Assembly (NCBI GenBank): GCA_022885665.1 | Contig: JAGQDJ010000077.1 | Location: 186,001 to 250,000, forward strand | Direction of reading: 5' to 3' | Length of the DNA stretch: 64,000 nucleotides | Origin: Triops longicaudatus | Taxonomy: Eukaryota; Arthropoda; Branchiopoda; Notostraca; Triopsidae | Shown: positions 22,823 to 35,400 of the stretch, in pieces | Position numbering within the stretch: the first letter of the stretch is position 1 | Layout: the number at the start of each line of letters is the position of its first letter | Made by a program: the position numbers and the translations under genes | The notes under the pieces: generated by a model | What the model was told of the DNA's origin: nothing | What the model saw: the letters and a program-made list of their open reading frames with translations, nothing else | The model's database searches: none

Positions 22823-22889
22823 CTAAAATCCGTTTAGTATAGCCGGAAGCTCGTTGTAGAGGGATTCGTTGTAACTAGATTCTGTTGTA
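22823..22889 (+). repeat. Dispersed repeat, copy 2 (partner at 1636-1702)
   Basis: Gap-free 76% match over 67 bp to 1636-1702, same orientation. The two copies lie about 21 kb apart, on either side of the secreted-gene cluster. Confidence 0.7.
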
Positions 22890-23924
22890 ATTCAATAAGT
22901 ACACAGTTTCTGGGTTTTATGGATTCTACTAGACCATTTTTTTAATACACTAAATTTTCCAGAAGACTCTTTGGAGTTGAGAATGATATTTAACATAGGA
23001 ATTATTTTTACTCGTTTTCTGTTTGCTTGTAATGTTTTTCACTATCTCAGGGCCCTCCTGGTGTCCATCTTAAGTTGGCGTCCGGCAGAGTTGCACTTAG
23101 GTCAGCCCCACTTTTTAGGGCACTATTGGTAGGACGGCACTTTTTTCCTAAATTTGGTGGCGCTTTTCGTTAAAAGTAGGGCTGAAGGGGGTGTGGTCTT
23201 TGTGTTAACAGGAAATTGAGACGTAACTTTCGCTTCTAATTAGATCATTCCGTAAGTAGCAGTTTAGCTCAAGCGCGGTGCAGTTTATGCCAATTAGCAA
23301 GTTCTCGGCTCATCACCGGTATTCAAAAGAACCCACCGCGGCACGTTTTTACCTGCTAACCGGGGCAGCCGTGCCCTTTAACTATAGTTATCTCACAGCT
23401 GGTCAATATACGGCGTGCTATAAGGTGGCTCAAGGGGGTAAGAAATTGCCATCAAGGTCTCCCTGAAATATAATAAAAAGGGGGATGGCCAGGTAGATAA
23501 GACCAGAAACGAGGAGGAGCTTAGATCCTATTCGGGTGGCATAACTGGTTAACCAACAAGGATACTTTAGACCAAAGCTATCATTAACTTCGACAAAGGG
23601 CCAACACGCGGCTCCGCTTGGTTCTTCTTGTTCATTCCGGCTCACGGGGCACGTTTTCTAACATCGGACAAGATTATAACGGACGCGGTGTTCACTAATC
23701 AGCCCTTCGTGGTTTACCGTGCTCTTTTTGTTTTCTTCGGGGGAATTCAAAGATGGGAGGAACCGTATATTCGGGACACAGTGAAGTGATTCACACCAAC
23801 GGAGTTTCGCTCTACGATGCTTCGTGTGTTAATATTAGTCTGAGAAAATTTTTCTTATTATATTTAACATGGGAATTGCATTTTGTCAACCACCGTTCGG
23901 CCACGCAATTTCGAATTTAGCGTT

Positions 23925-23936
<12 letters not shown>

Positions 23937-23959
<23 letters not shown>
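23937..23959. repeat. T23 homopolymer
   Basis: Twenty-three T in a row, about 160 bp before the duplicated element at 24122. It could be the reversed A tail of a retroposed sequence, but no retroposed body is recognisable beside it. Confidence 0.8.
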
Positions 23960-23967
<8 letters not shown>

Positions 23968-24121
23968 CCTAATTATAAAGGTGAAACTGTTATGGGTATG
24001 GACAAGGGTTATGGAAACGGACATATATCGTAAAGCGAGGTTACAGTGTTATAGTTGCACTATTGTTCAGGGCGTGAAAAATTGAAGAGAAAAAAGAGGA
24101 TAAAATATGAGGTGCTAAGAC

Positions 24122-24328
24122 ATTACATTTAGACACATCTAATGTCGCGGAGCAGATGCTAATTAGACCGAGTGAGCCCTTTTCCTATGCAACGTGCTAC
24201 TAAAACTGAAACGTAAAGTAGAAAGAGATCTCTCTACCTCTCCTTCCTTGAGAAAGTCATAAAACAGTCTCAGTAGTGGAGCATCCGGCTTCTTTACTGG
24301 TCCCATGACTTGTCTTTTGGCTTCGTTA
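24122..24328 (+). repeat. Duplicated noncoding element, copy A (partner at 38463-38665)
   Basis: The first 66 bp align gap-free to 38463-38528 at 79% by eye (52 of 66). A second block around AAAGTCATAAAA (24253) and a third, TGACTTGT...GCTTCGTTA (24306-24328), follow at almost the same spacings in both copies (66 against 64 bp, then 53 against 53 bp). Conserved words include ATTACATTTAGA, TGCTAAT and ACCGAGTGA. No shared protein frame is apparent. It could be a duplicated enhancer or an old transposon fragment. Confidence 0.85.
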
Positions 24329-27300
24329 CAGATCTTATTTGGTGGTGCATGTACTGTACTGGTGCATTGGCACAAAGAATTGGCCGTGTCTTTGTTCTTG
24401 GGCTTTCCTCAAATGGCTGCTTAGCAAATCGGAAACTGCGCCATAATTTCGCTTCTTTTCGACTCAAGCAGCGTTAGATTAACAAAAACTAAAACCAAAA
24501 AAGCAACTGAGACAATAAAAGGTGGTGGAACGTGGTAGCATGGGCTAAGATGAAGGCTAAAGGGACCTACCACAGTGTCCAACAAAGGGAGGACCTCAAA
24601 AGCTTTTGGTAAAGCAGTAAACTTTTATGACGTGGACTGTACGTACGCTCTGGACGAAAAATCCAGAAGCAAGGGCTCCGTAGATCGTGTCTGGCTCCAC
24701 CCTTGGTCACCACAAACCAAATGAACCGTCACAGCAATCCGAGGTGACCAACACTGACAATGCGACAAGCCCAAGGAGCCCCCCAAGTCAGCTTCAACTT
24801 CAAAACTCTGGAGGCAACAACGAAACGCCAGCGTGGAAGCTGATGAATGACACTCGGAAGTCATCCACGCTTCTATCCCTGTAAAAACTGAGGGTAAAAC
24901 GAGGCGCAACAAGCAGGCTTTTAGAAGGCTCAACGAAGGCAAAACTTTTACAGCCTCCCCCACAAAACCAAAGAAAAGGAAATGTCTATTGCGCTGGTAT
25001 AGAACTTCTCCGGGCGAAGGATTTTTCGTCCCTAAAGGTCAGCATCCCTTTTATTCGTCTGCTAAGGATGCTTAGCCCCACTTGAAAGTACTCGTAACTG
25101 TTGTTTTTTATTACTACGGGGGTCTTAAAGAGGCTTGAAAAAGCTAATAATACCTATTGTAACGCATAGAGAATTACAACACCCCCACATCCGTTTTCTA
25201 GCCCTGGCTCGAGCTCCAGCGCGTGCAAGCCAAATTGCGGAAAATTCTTACTTTAAGGAAGAGGTTGTAATTTTCTTGACGCCGAGGTGCCTAATGCCCT
25301 GTCTGTTGTGTATAAAGTCATAAAACCGTTCTTCGAGTCATCCGGGCGATTTACCAAATTGCGTAGTACTGCACAAAACAGTGTTATTTCCCTTCTTTGC
25401 CCTAGATTCTTGCAAGTTGGGTACACTTTAAAAATTTCCAACAGTCGTCGCATTTTCGGATGTATTCTTTCGAATTTAAGTCGAGCAATTCTATTTTTTT
25501 ACTTTTTGTTTTTTAATTACAATATTACTTCACTCGATGTTGGTTGCTTATTAGTTAAAAATTAAGGGATTTATTTCCACTATAATCATCAATCATTCGA
25601 ACGAACATGCCAACATATAAAGTTGGTATATTCGTTCTTTATCATATAGCAAAAATGTGGTGTACAGTATTTCATTGGAGACAAAAAAAGGTTTTTTCTT
25701 ATTTTGGCGCGGTAATTTTGGTATTGAAAAGCGAATTGCCGGTAACGTGATGCGCGATCACAGGCGCCGTCGTGAATACCAGGATTTATAGCCTGTGGTA
25801 TCAGCAGGGAGACAAGGAATGCCGGTATTCTTCGTGCTGGGCGAAAAGACAGCACCAGGGAGTCATCTCATCTCATCCTCCACTATGCTGCTTACTCGCG
25901 GAAACCCTGAGCGGTGGAACATGACCAATTCAGCTAATACGCCGCTTCATCTTTCTGTGATAAGCCAATCATCCCAGAAGAAGACGAACGAAGACCAACT
26001 GAGGCATGGATTAATCTCCATGCGTCCTTCTGGGGTATCAGATTTGCTTGAAAGGTCTTCTCGAATCAGTTTTGAGATAGATTCTTATTAGGGTGCAAAA
26101 ATTCCCGTTTGTCTTAAAATTTAGCTGACGAGCATGACATCTGCTCGACTATATATTTCCATTTCATTCGAGAACACAAAAATACTAAATATAAAAAAGC
26201 AGGACGAACAGTAATAAAATAAAATGAAAAATCCGTGAAGAGTTCCACAGCATAGTGATAAACTGCTATGCGAATTAATGCGATATTGCTCAGTAGTGTG
26301 CGTGCACTTTAACACTGTATTGCAAGGCTCATAAACCATAATAAGTACCATTATCAAGCCATACAATTTTTAATTCACGAAGATTTCGTGCAAAATATCA
26401 TCACAAAATGAATGATATAAGCAACTATTTTCCTTAACAGCGAAATTACTTAAAATGGGATGTCTGTGGGTAACTGAATAAATGAAATTACACTAATCAA
26501 TTGCACTAGATTGTTCAATTATTTCACTCATTTACTTCATATAGAGAAAAGTAATTGAAACCTAAGTACGTAAAAAGCTAAAATAATGAAAATGTGCAAG
26601 AGGTTCAAAACCAAGTTTTCTGCTTTGGTTAATTGCTTTAACCACGTGAATCATCTGTAACCTTTCAGGAGTATTTTCCGAAGAAGTTTTGTTTGTTTTG
26701 GGTTATTATAGTGTCAATTTCTGCATTAAAATTTACGAACAAAATAGAAATGGAGGAACTTGCTAATTTGCTTGTTGTCAGTCTTGCAAATTATGAATTA
26801 TCGAATGAGTTTAAAAGCATTATTAGTTTAGCAGGAATTTGTGGGGATTTTTTCGATTAAAAGGTGATTCATAGAATGGTTGCCTCCCTTAAGCTATCAG
26901 CAATGCGAAGATATCTTTTTCAGGGCTCTGGCCTTGCCATCGACGATGTCTCAATTGCCGGAGTGGTGTTGGAAAATGTTGGGTATATACCGTTTAGAAG
27001 AGGCGATATCAGAACCGAAGGGGTAGAGAAAGTTAAGAGGTAGTTCCCTGCCGAGATCCGACAAGTGGTACGGAGGTGAAAATGAAGACAAATGACCCAC
27101 GTTTGGCTAGCGTCATCGATCATGACCCATGTCAAGTTCTCTATACAACCCAATTCCAAGGGACTTTAAAAAGCTTTCAAGACTGCAAAGGGAAGCAGAT
27201 TCCTTGGGTCCCCTTCGTCAACAAGCCGGACCAAAACTCTCACAACAACAAGCGCGTTAAAGATCCTGTCTCTCCCGCCTATCCAAACAGGGTCTATCCA

Positions 27301-28639
27301 TTCCTTTTTAATTTCCTTTACAAGAAAAAAGGGGTGGAAAGAAGCTTAAAAAGAAACGTTTGCAAGAAAAGAAGGTGGAACGGTTAGAACACATTAAGAA
27401 TCTTAACCTTGATGTCCAACACTGGGAAACTTGAATCGAACTCCGTTTGCCTATTCCCAAAAATGAAATTGTTCAAGTAGCCTATGGGACGCTGTGAGAT
27501 TTCCATCGATCGTCATAGCGTTCCGTTCTCTTTGGCTTTCGTCTTTCTTTTTTTTTCGTATCTGAAAGGTTTGGTTTCTTTTGCTATTGAAAGCGGCAAG
27601 CTTTTGTTACGTTTTTCCTTCACGTTTTTATTCCGTCGTCCGTGTGGTGTCTGCACTCTTCGGCACCTGCTTTTTGCCCGTATCGGAAACTTGTCTCTGC
27701 GCCGAGTCGGTGGGGAAAAAAAGGCGGCTTTTGCGTTGAGGCTTCTTTATAGGAAAGAATTTGTGTAAAGGGGGCGGTGTTTGAAGATGACAATTTGTTA
27801 CCTTGACTGTAAGGTACCGAAATATGCATATCTATCTTATGAGTGCTTGAATACCCGTCTTTTCTAGTTACCACACGGACCCTAAAGTTTGTTACTGAGC
27901 TGTTCACTGTAGGCTATTAAACACGGGAGGGTAATAATAGGAGAAATGGAGGCTGACGGGGGGAAGGTCCGAGTTGTAGTAATTATGGTTGAACGCTGTG
28001 CGCACATGCACAGCTTGGCATGTGAACGTGTGATACATGCAAACTCATGAATAATCCTGCCTACCTTGATGAATAGAGCTTGTCCCGGGGTGTCCTCTCT
28101 CTCTAAGTCATAAACACCCCGAGTCCTTTTTCCCCTTCGTGAAGCAGGCGAAAAGGAGACAGACAGGACGAAAGAACGGCATGGCCAAGCGAAAGTCGCT
28201 TTGGAAGGCGTCCATTTTATCGTCGCACTTTCTTTAGCGTTTGTGCGCGCAAGAAATGAAATGTAGGTTGTTGCCGTGCAAATATATCATTTAAAAATGG
28301 TGGAGCTTTCGAGAACCCAGACTTGCATGTTTCGTGTCCACTGTGATAAGTCCGTTACCTGTTTTTCTCATTGTTGCAACAACTCTATTGTCCTTAGAAC
28401 TGCCTTTTTTTAATGGAGAATAATAACGCATGTCGTAATTCAAGACCTGCAGTCACTCGAAACCCTTGATGAACAAATCAATAATTAACGAAGACAAATG
28501 CAATTCTGACGGTGAATAACTTTCTGATGGAGTTCATTTCAGTCTAGGTGTTTCGAAGGCTTTTGTTCCACCGTAGAACCGAGGCTCTTATGGCTAAATT
28601 AAATGAGAATTCGTGTGTAGTTTTTCATGAATACCACCA

Positions 28640-28641
<2 letters not shown>

Positions 28642-28684
<43 letters not shown>
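28642..28684. repeat. T30-A13 tract
   Basis: Thirty T followed directly by thirteen A make a self-complementary junction that can extrude as a hairpin. It is prone to length change and assembly error. Confidence 0.85.
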
Positions 28685-31600
28685 GCTCTCAAGAGTAAGG
28701 TTTGCAAACTGGATTAAGTTACAATTAATCCCTGAGCTCTCTAAAACGATTTGAATAAATGAGAAACATAGAAGGAACCTTGTGAACGCTTTTGTCAATG
28801 CTGAATATTGGAATTTTGTTCATATAAAGACTTTCGTTCTAAAATTTAGGTAAGAACTGTGAAGAAAGAAAAAGTTTAGAATATTTCGTCATGGTATCCC
28901 GAACTTCCAACGTCGACAGTAAATTTTTGTTTTATACGATGCAAAATCGGCATTTCTATTAGCTAAGGTGCAGTATTAGAGTTTTGCTGTAAAATTTGTA
29001 TTACGCTGTTTCAGAACGGCAAGAAGTGTGAAAACGCTTCTTACATTTGATACTGAGTGTTCTGCTGTACTTTTTTTACCACTTAGTTGGAGAGTGCATG
29101 GAATGCAAAGATGGTTTGAATTTCCAGCTAACCCAGTGTGACGCATGTAGGCATTGCGAAATCTAACGGAAAAGGATAGCAGGTAAATGTCGTCAACTTA
29201 TGACGTGAGGCAAACTTCTGCAACGGTGAGTTCTTTGAAATCTGTAAAACAAGTTCTGACTGCGATTTCTATGATACAATTATAAAGAAAATCTAAAATA
29301 ATATATTCCGAACTTACTTCAGTTTGTTTTCAAAAAGGGGCAAAGAATGAGTTGCTAGCTTAGCTAGTCGTTCTATCAAAATATTTGTAAAGAAAATTAA
29401 TCCTTATAGCGTGAGAAACTGTTTACCCAAGATTTCCCTCTGCATAGTTGGGATAATGTTGGGGGACATAGTTGACATAAGAGTCCAGGTCCAGGACCTT
29501 CTTTTCACAATTTCTTCTCAAGTTCTGTACATATTTTTATCTTGTCTTGCACGCTTTTCATAGCTTGGACTAAGAAAGCTCTTGGTCTCTAGTGATTTGT
29601 TAGCCCAGGTAAATTCTGTCTGAAATTGTTCAGGCCAGTGATATAAGTATTATACATCTGTATGTGTTCCAAACTCGTTTTTATTAGTAGGTATATACCA
29701 GTTCTTTTGTGGTTATGTTTTTCTATCTGATAAAAAAAAAGCCCCCCAAAAAGAGCACGAAAGGGAGAAAAGAAGCAGGCAACCCAGGACAAACAGCTCT
29801 GTGGTAATTCAGCTTCACTGCCAGCCGTCACAACCTCTATCGTTTGAAATTCATCAAGTTGCAGGTCCGTCCGCTTGTCAGAGCTGTGCTGGCGCACTGA
29901 CTGCTTCGGCCCCCTTTTAATCAGAAGATATCGCGCCCAGCTTCTCGTTCCAAATCCAAGTGTAACACAACAAGAAAGGAAAGCAAAGAGCCTTGGTAAT
30001 GGATGAGAAGAGCAGCTAATGTATACAGGGAGCAAATTAGAGTCCTTGTTTTATTGGAGGGCTATCTTTTAACAAGGAAAAAATTTGCCGGCAACAGAGA
30101 GACATGTCTCTCGCTTAAGCACCAAACAGGTTAATTCTTAAAGAGCAAAACATTCCTTTTGAAAGCGAAAAAAATGCAAGAAAAGAAATAGAGACGAAGG
30201 AATGAAATAAAAAGGGAAAACAAGTTATGGGTCAGTCTTTAGAAAGGAAAAAGGGACCTGAGAACTGATAAAAACATGAGACACTACTGCGTTAACGAAC
30301 TGGTCACCATTAGACACATACAAAAGAACATACACCTGTGACACGTCTTCGTCCTCTCTCCCGTGCCCAGCAAACTTGTTGATTCCACTTCGGGGCCATG
30401 AATTTGATTACGTTCAGCAGTTTGTGCATATAGAGCCAGATAAACGATCACTGGAAAACAAAGGCGCGGTTGTATCGATGACGGTACCGCTTGTCTCATC
30501 AGGAAAGAAAGAACATTTTGGTTGAAAGAAAATTAATTATCTAGGAGACTTACGTACGGGAAACTTCAACCAAGTGAGGAAAATGGCTGAATAGAATGAC
30601 TTTCAATGTTTTACGAAGCGGTTACCTCTAAGAAGCGGTTTCACTCAGCAAGCATCATTTCAAGTACAAAAACTTGGCTCTGTATTGAACACAACGGTAG
30701 CCAACGAAACCTAACGGCTTTATCAGATTGATTGGCTAATCAAGCGCAAAAACGGGTTAGCCAGTTACTATTTCAGATCTAGACAAATCAAGTCTAACCA
30801 TTCTCTAGCTTTTTGTGCTTAAACACAGTTACAATAACTAAATAAAAAACTGAACATGGAGGTGAATAAGGCTCACAATTTTTGCTCTTTTTACTGCATA
30901 AAAATCAAATAAATCTACATTTCATGCGAAATTTGTATACGCAAATCTGCGTTAAACTTACAGCGTTAACCGATATAGTATACAATCATGAGCATGTCAT
31001 TCTAAAAGGGTGAATGGAATCCATAGTTGACACTCGACAGCTGGTATTTCTCTATTCCTCAGACTTGACCAACTGGCGCAGATTCTTCACATTCCTTGTA
31101 CTAACCTGGTGAGCACTATAACTCCTTTAAGACTTCTAGGGTACTGCGATATGATTCTTAACGAAGTTTTCGTTTTTTTTTTTAGAGCTTTCCAAATCCG
31201 GAACTTCGTTCTTCTGTAACAGTGTCACTGCAAAGACTCCATATCGAGAAATCTTAGTTAAAACTTAGTAGGTAATCTCTGTCTCACTCGTCCAAAAGAA
31301 TTGTCCTAGTCTGACAACTTTTTGCTCACATACATATTCACGGGCCTTACAACCTTGGGAGACTTAGGAAGTTGGACTGGGAAGTGTACGTAGAAAGAAA
31401 GAAAACTTGATCTTGCTGGTCATAGAAAAGCGGTCACAGGACTTTGAGGTGTGTTAGACAAGAGAGAGACAAGATACCCGACTAATAATTCTTGTCAGTG
31501 TACCTTTTTCCTTTTTTATATTTTTATTTTGGTTGTTCATTTTTATTGTTTAAACATAGAAAAAAATCTTTTACAACCGTAGCCAAGTTGTTTACTATTG

Positions 31601-31851
31601 TGAGTTTATATGTCATAGGTTTGGCCTCTCCCGGCCATTATTTTTGTGGGTACTTAGAATTATTGTGTGATGTGACGCTTGGTAAGACAATAAAAGGCGA
31701 TAAGCGAATAAAATCCCCCCAGCGCCTTATCAATTGGCGACAACAAGGGATCGTAGAGCCATGTAAGAATGGAAAATGACTTCGTTTGGATCGTTTCAGC
31801 TGTTGGCTGTGACAGTCACACGTCAGCTTTTTACCATGTAGACTGTCTTTC

Positions 31852-31912
31852 AAGTTGTCAGTCGTTTTGCCGGGGAAACAAGTCGAGTATCTAGTACTCG
31901 ACTTGACAACTT
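31852..31912. repeat. Nested inverted repeat
   Basis: Inner arms CAAGTCGAGTA (31879-31889) and TACTCGACTTG (31895-31905) are perfect over 11 bp with a 5-nt loop. Outer arms AAGTTGTCA (31852-31860) and TGACAACTT (31904-31912) are perfect over 9 bp and overlap the inner arm by two bases, so the two foldings compete. Confidence 0.75.
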
Positions 31913-32461
31913 TTATGCAAATTTTGTCATTTGCTTTCGCTGTAGACGATCGCTGCGTTGCCAAACGATCCGCCCCGCAACTGTTACTGGAACTTCCAAC
32001 AGTATACTTTGGAGCCTTTTAATGTTCCCTCTTACGTCTATCTCGAAAACAACAACAGGTTTTGGTGAGCTTTTGATTAGCTGATTCATCAGAAAAAAAG
32101 AAATAAAAAAATGAAATATTTAGAGATGAACACCACAAAGAGAAACAAGGTGCGGTGCTAAAAGCCTGTCAGTACTGGAACTCCTGGGGGTATGTGAGAT
32201 TGCAATATGGGTCCCGAAACCAGTACAAAGTTTGATCACATTTAGAGGCACAACTTTTTTGTTTCCTTCCTTAACCAAAGTTGGCTTGGAATTCCGAATG
32301 ATTCATGGACAGCTTCTGTTAAGTCCGTACGCTTACACCCTTACCAGTTTCTCTTGCATTTCTGATAAACTGAAGGCAAAAAAGGGTGAAACGTACTAGC
32401 GAGAAAGGGATAGCTCGTTTTTGAGTAAGAAAAATTACCGGTCCATGTTTCTTGTGGGGAA

Positions 32462-32487
32462 TTTTTTTTTTTTTTTTTTTTTTTTTT
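32462..32487. repeat. T26 homopolymer
   Basis: Twenty-six T in a row. It makes spurious Lys or Phe strings in overlapping frames at 32319-32687 and 32435-32635. Confidence 0.85.
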
Positions 32488-35400
32488 GCGAAAGAAGAAC
32501 AAAGAGGCAATCCAAACAGGTAAAAATATACCCCATTTGATGTATATCGATGCTGGGAGGGAGGATTGTTATGCCAGTACCCAGAGAGAGACCCGAGAGC
32601 AATTTGGCGGAATACAAAAAGGTGTAAACTGCCAAACGAGCGACCGTTTTTCCAAGAAAGAGCGATTATCAAAAAAGCAAGAAACACTGACTGATAGTGT
32701 ACAGCAAGTTTTCGTATTCTTACTCGTAAAGGATTTTATAACGTTGGGTGATAGTGTTGTGTTTAAAGCAAAATTCCTTGGTGGTTTTTTACGGGGCAGT
32801 TTTACTGCGTTCTGGTGCTGCAAAAGGCTATCGCTGGTTACACCAGGAATCCAAAACGGTCCACAGTCCATTCTTCGACCAGGGTTGCAAATGTTTAAAG
32901 GCTAAACTCTCGGAAAGCCACTATCTCTGCGTGTTGGCTTCGTGACCAGCCTGTAAAAGGCGAATGACAACATTCTTTGCGTATTTGCTGAAAAAAGGAA
33001 TAAAAGATCAGAATTCACAGTAACTTTGGCCAATATCCAACTATATTTCTATTATTTGACTCTTCGAAAAATAATCGTGTGAACATATTTTCTGTGCATA
33101 CAATATGTGATAAACTGCCACGAAAATTTATGTAATGAAATCAATAGAAATAAAAATACCAAGAAACGCAGGTAGTTTCGTAGAAAGCAAGGGCACATTT
33201 CCAATCGAGCTTGCGAAAGTTATCGTCTTTCTTGTCCAATTCTATTTGCTTGTCCAGTAACTTTTGACACACCTGCGTACTTTCTGCGTATGACAGTTTG
33301 TGTCATAACTTTCTAAATTACCTCATTAAAACCTAACAACGCTGATGTCTTTTGCCAAGTTCTTCGTAAATCAGGTTTTTCGCTCTTTAACAAACACGGT
33401 TCTCGCGGATCCGTTTACACACGCGAAAAAATAATCGTTTCATGATTTTTCTATTATTTTGACATTTATTTAATGCAAAATATTTAATCCCTTAACATGC
33501 ATTATTTAATATAACTATAATTTATTATCACATCAAGTATTTGTTTATCGATGTTTAATATAATCTCATTAAAATGTAATTCGTAGAATATCAATACAAA
33601 TTCAACGTCAGTGAACGTCGGCCCACGGATCACGGAGCCACAAATCGCTATTGTTGAGCTTTCGTGATTATAATTACAACAAAAGTTGAAATTAAACTAA
33701 ACACATTGAATTACCGTCACGGATCTAAAGTAACAATCATTTTTCAGAAGTCGAAAGGGTATAGAAATAAAAACGATAAAAGTTTCTAGCTCCTGTTCAC
33801 TTTTTACATCAAAATATGGTTTTCCAAGTACTGAACCTTAAATGCTACCACTTTGCTTGGGATGCTATCACGTTTTTCTTACTCCATGTTCCTCTCTGGC
33901 ACCCTAAAAGCTTACGGCAACGTCAATGTATTGTTATACAATTGGTGTCACTGCTGAGGTCTTCTTTTATGTGCCACAAAGCTTAGGCTGATATCTTCTT
34001 TTGCCTCCCATCACCTGAAAATCCGACTTTAAGATGCTTCCTCTTCTTAGTACAAGAAATACATTATAAGTTGCGATTCCCTTTGAGGTCATGTACAGCC
34101 GCGCGTGAAAAATAGATTTCTTTTACACCAAACTAACCCGAAATGACCCTTTCTCCCCCGGACTCCCATCTATACACACGTTTATCTTCCAAAATTCCCA
34201 GCGAATCCAACACAGGTAAATACCCCGCATAAGTTGCAGTGCCAGCAGAGCGTAAAGACCTGAGGATTTGAGGTACCGTGTAAGGGAGGGTGGGACAAGG
34301 GTACTGGGGTCCAAAGACTAATAAATTTGTTTGGCATCGGCACACAATAGGTGTGTCGATAGCAACCGTGTTTTGCCCGTGTTCCCTCACCAAAAACCGA
34401 GTTGTACTAACAATTATAACAACATTCGGAGGTAAGGGCTTTTGTAAAGGCAGTGTCGTAGAACGGAGTTTGACTTGTGCGTATACGCGGGTAACTTTCT
34501 AAGAAAAAGAAGGAAAGGATGCGATATAGGAAAAGCCGTCCGTTCCATTAAACTGATTAGAATGGCCCCAAACTTGTTTCTGGCCTCTTTTTCATCCTTT
34601 GGGTGTCACTTTCAGTCGCAGCGGAGGTACCAAAGCGAAAAGAGCAAAAGAAAAAAAAAAATGCGCCGATTCCAACCCTTGCTAGCACTACGAAGGCTTT
34701 TCTGTAGGGTGTGTGAGGTTTTCATTGATGACTTCTTTTAGGAAGCTTGAGCGGAAAGGTGAGAAAAAGACGAAAAGGAGGGGTTACAAGCGCCTTTTCG
34801 GAGGCATTTAACTGGGGAGAGAAGAACGACCCGTGGTAAGGTAGGGTGAGGTAGTTTGCGCTTGTGTATGCATGTATAGAGATAGAGATATATCTTGGCT
34901 GGGGAGACCTATGGTTGGGGTGAGAATGTCATTGGACAAAAGGTGACAATCCAATGATTTCAATAGATCATAAATATGTTCACGGTCACATACAGTGCCG
35001 GAGCCCTTTGATGTGGGCTGTTTAAGGGTCGGTTTTGTGTTGGCTGATGTCTGAATATCAACCTATCAATTCGTGTGGAAGAAGTTGGGGGTTAAGTTTT
35101 TTTTGCGCCTTTTTAACTTGTACGCTGGCCCTTTTTCAGTCTGTTACGGATTTTAACCGGGTTAGAAGCTGTTTTGATTTTATTGCTTGCCGATCCATGA
35201 GAACGAGAATTGACTTGTTATGTCTAAACTTAAAGCTTAGTCTTAGTTTCCGAGCTGTCAAAAGCTTTGGAAGCAAATTAAAGAAAATTTTTAAGGAGAT
35301 TTGTTTATTTTAAACGTAACATTTAACATAAGAAATTTGAAATAAGATACCAGGTGCTTTTAGCAATTGGTGTTTCTAAGAAGGCGAATTTTTAAATAGA

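Larger units (their letters stand above)
12172..24121. other. Gene-poor tract, part 1
   Basis: Frames of up to 146 codons occur (13551-13991, 16376-16789, 13002-13328), but they resemble no family, often lack an ATG, and are about as long as chance allows in 64 kb. The frame at 13002-13328 ends near a donor-like CAGGTATGA, but I find no convincing partner exon. The tract holds a duplicated GCTTTTCGGGG word (14859 and 14929), AT-rich low-complexity stretches, a dispersed repeat copy and a T run, listed separately. The rest is plain noncoding DNA to my reading. Confidence 0.55.

Noticed and set aside
28642..28684. T30-A13 tract as the tail of a retrotransposon
   Set aside because: No retrotransposon body, reverse-transcriptase frame or target-site duplication is visible beside it.
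29589..30035. Minus-strand open frame of 148 codons
   Set aside because: It starts at TTG, with no family resemblance. Frames of this length are expected by chance in 64 kb.
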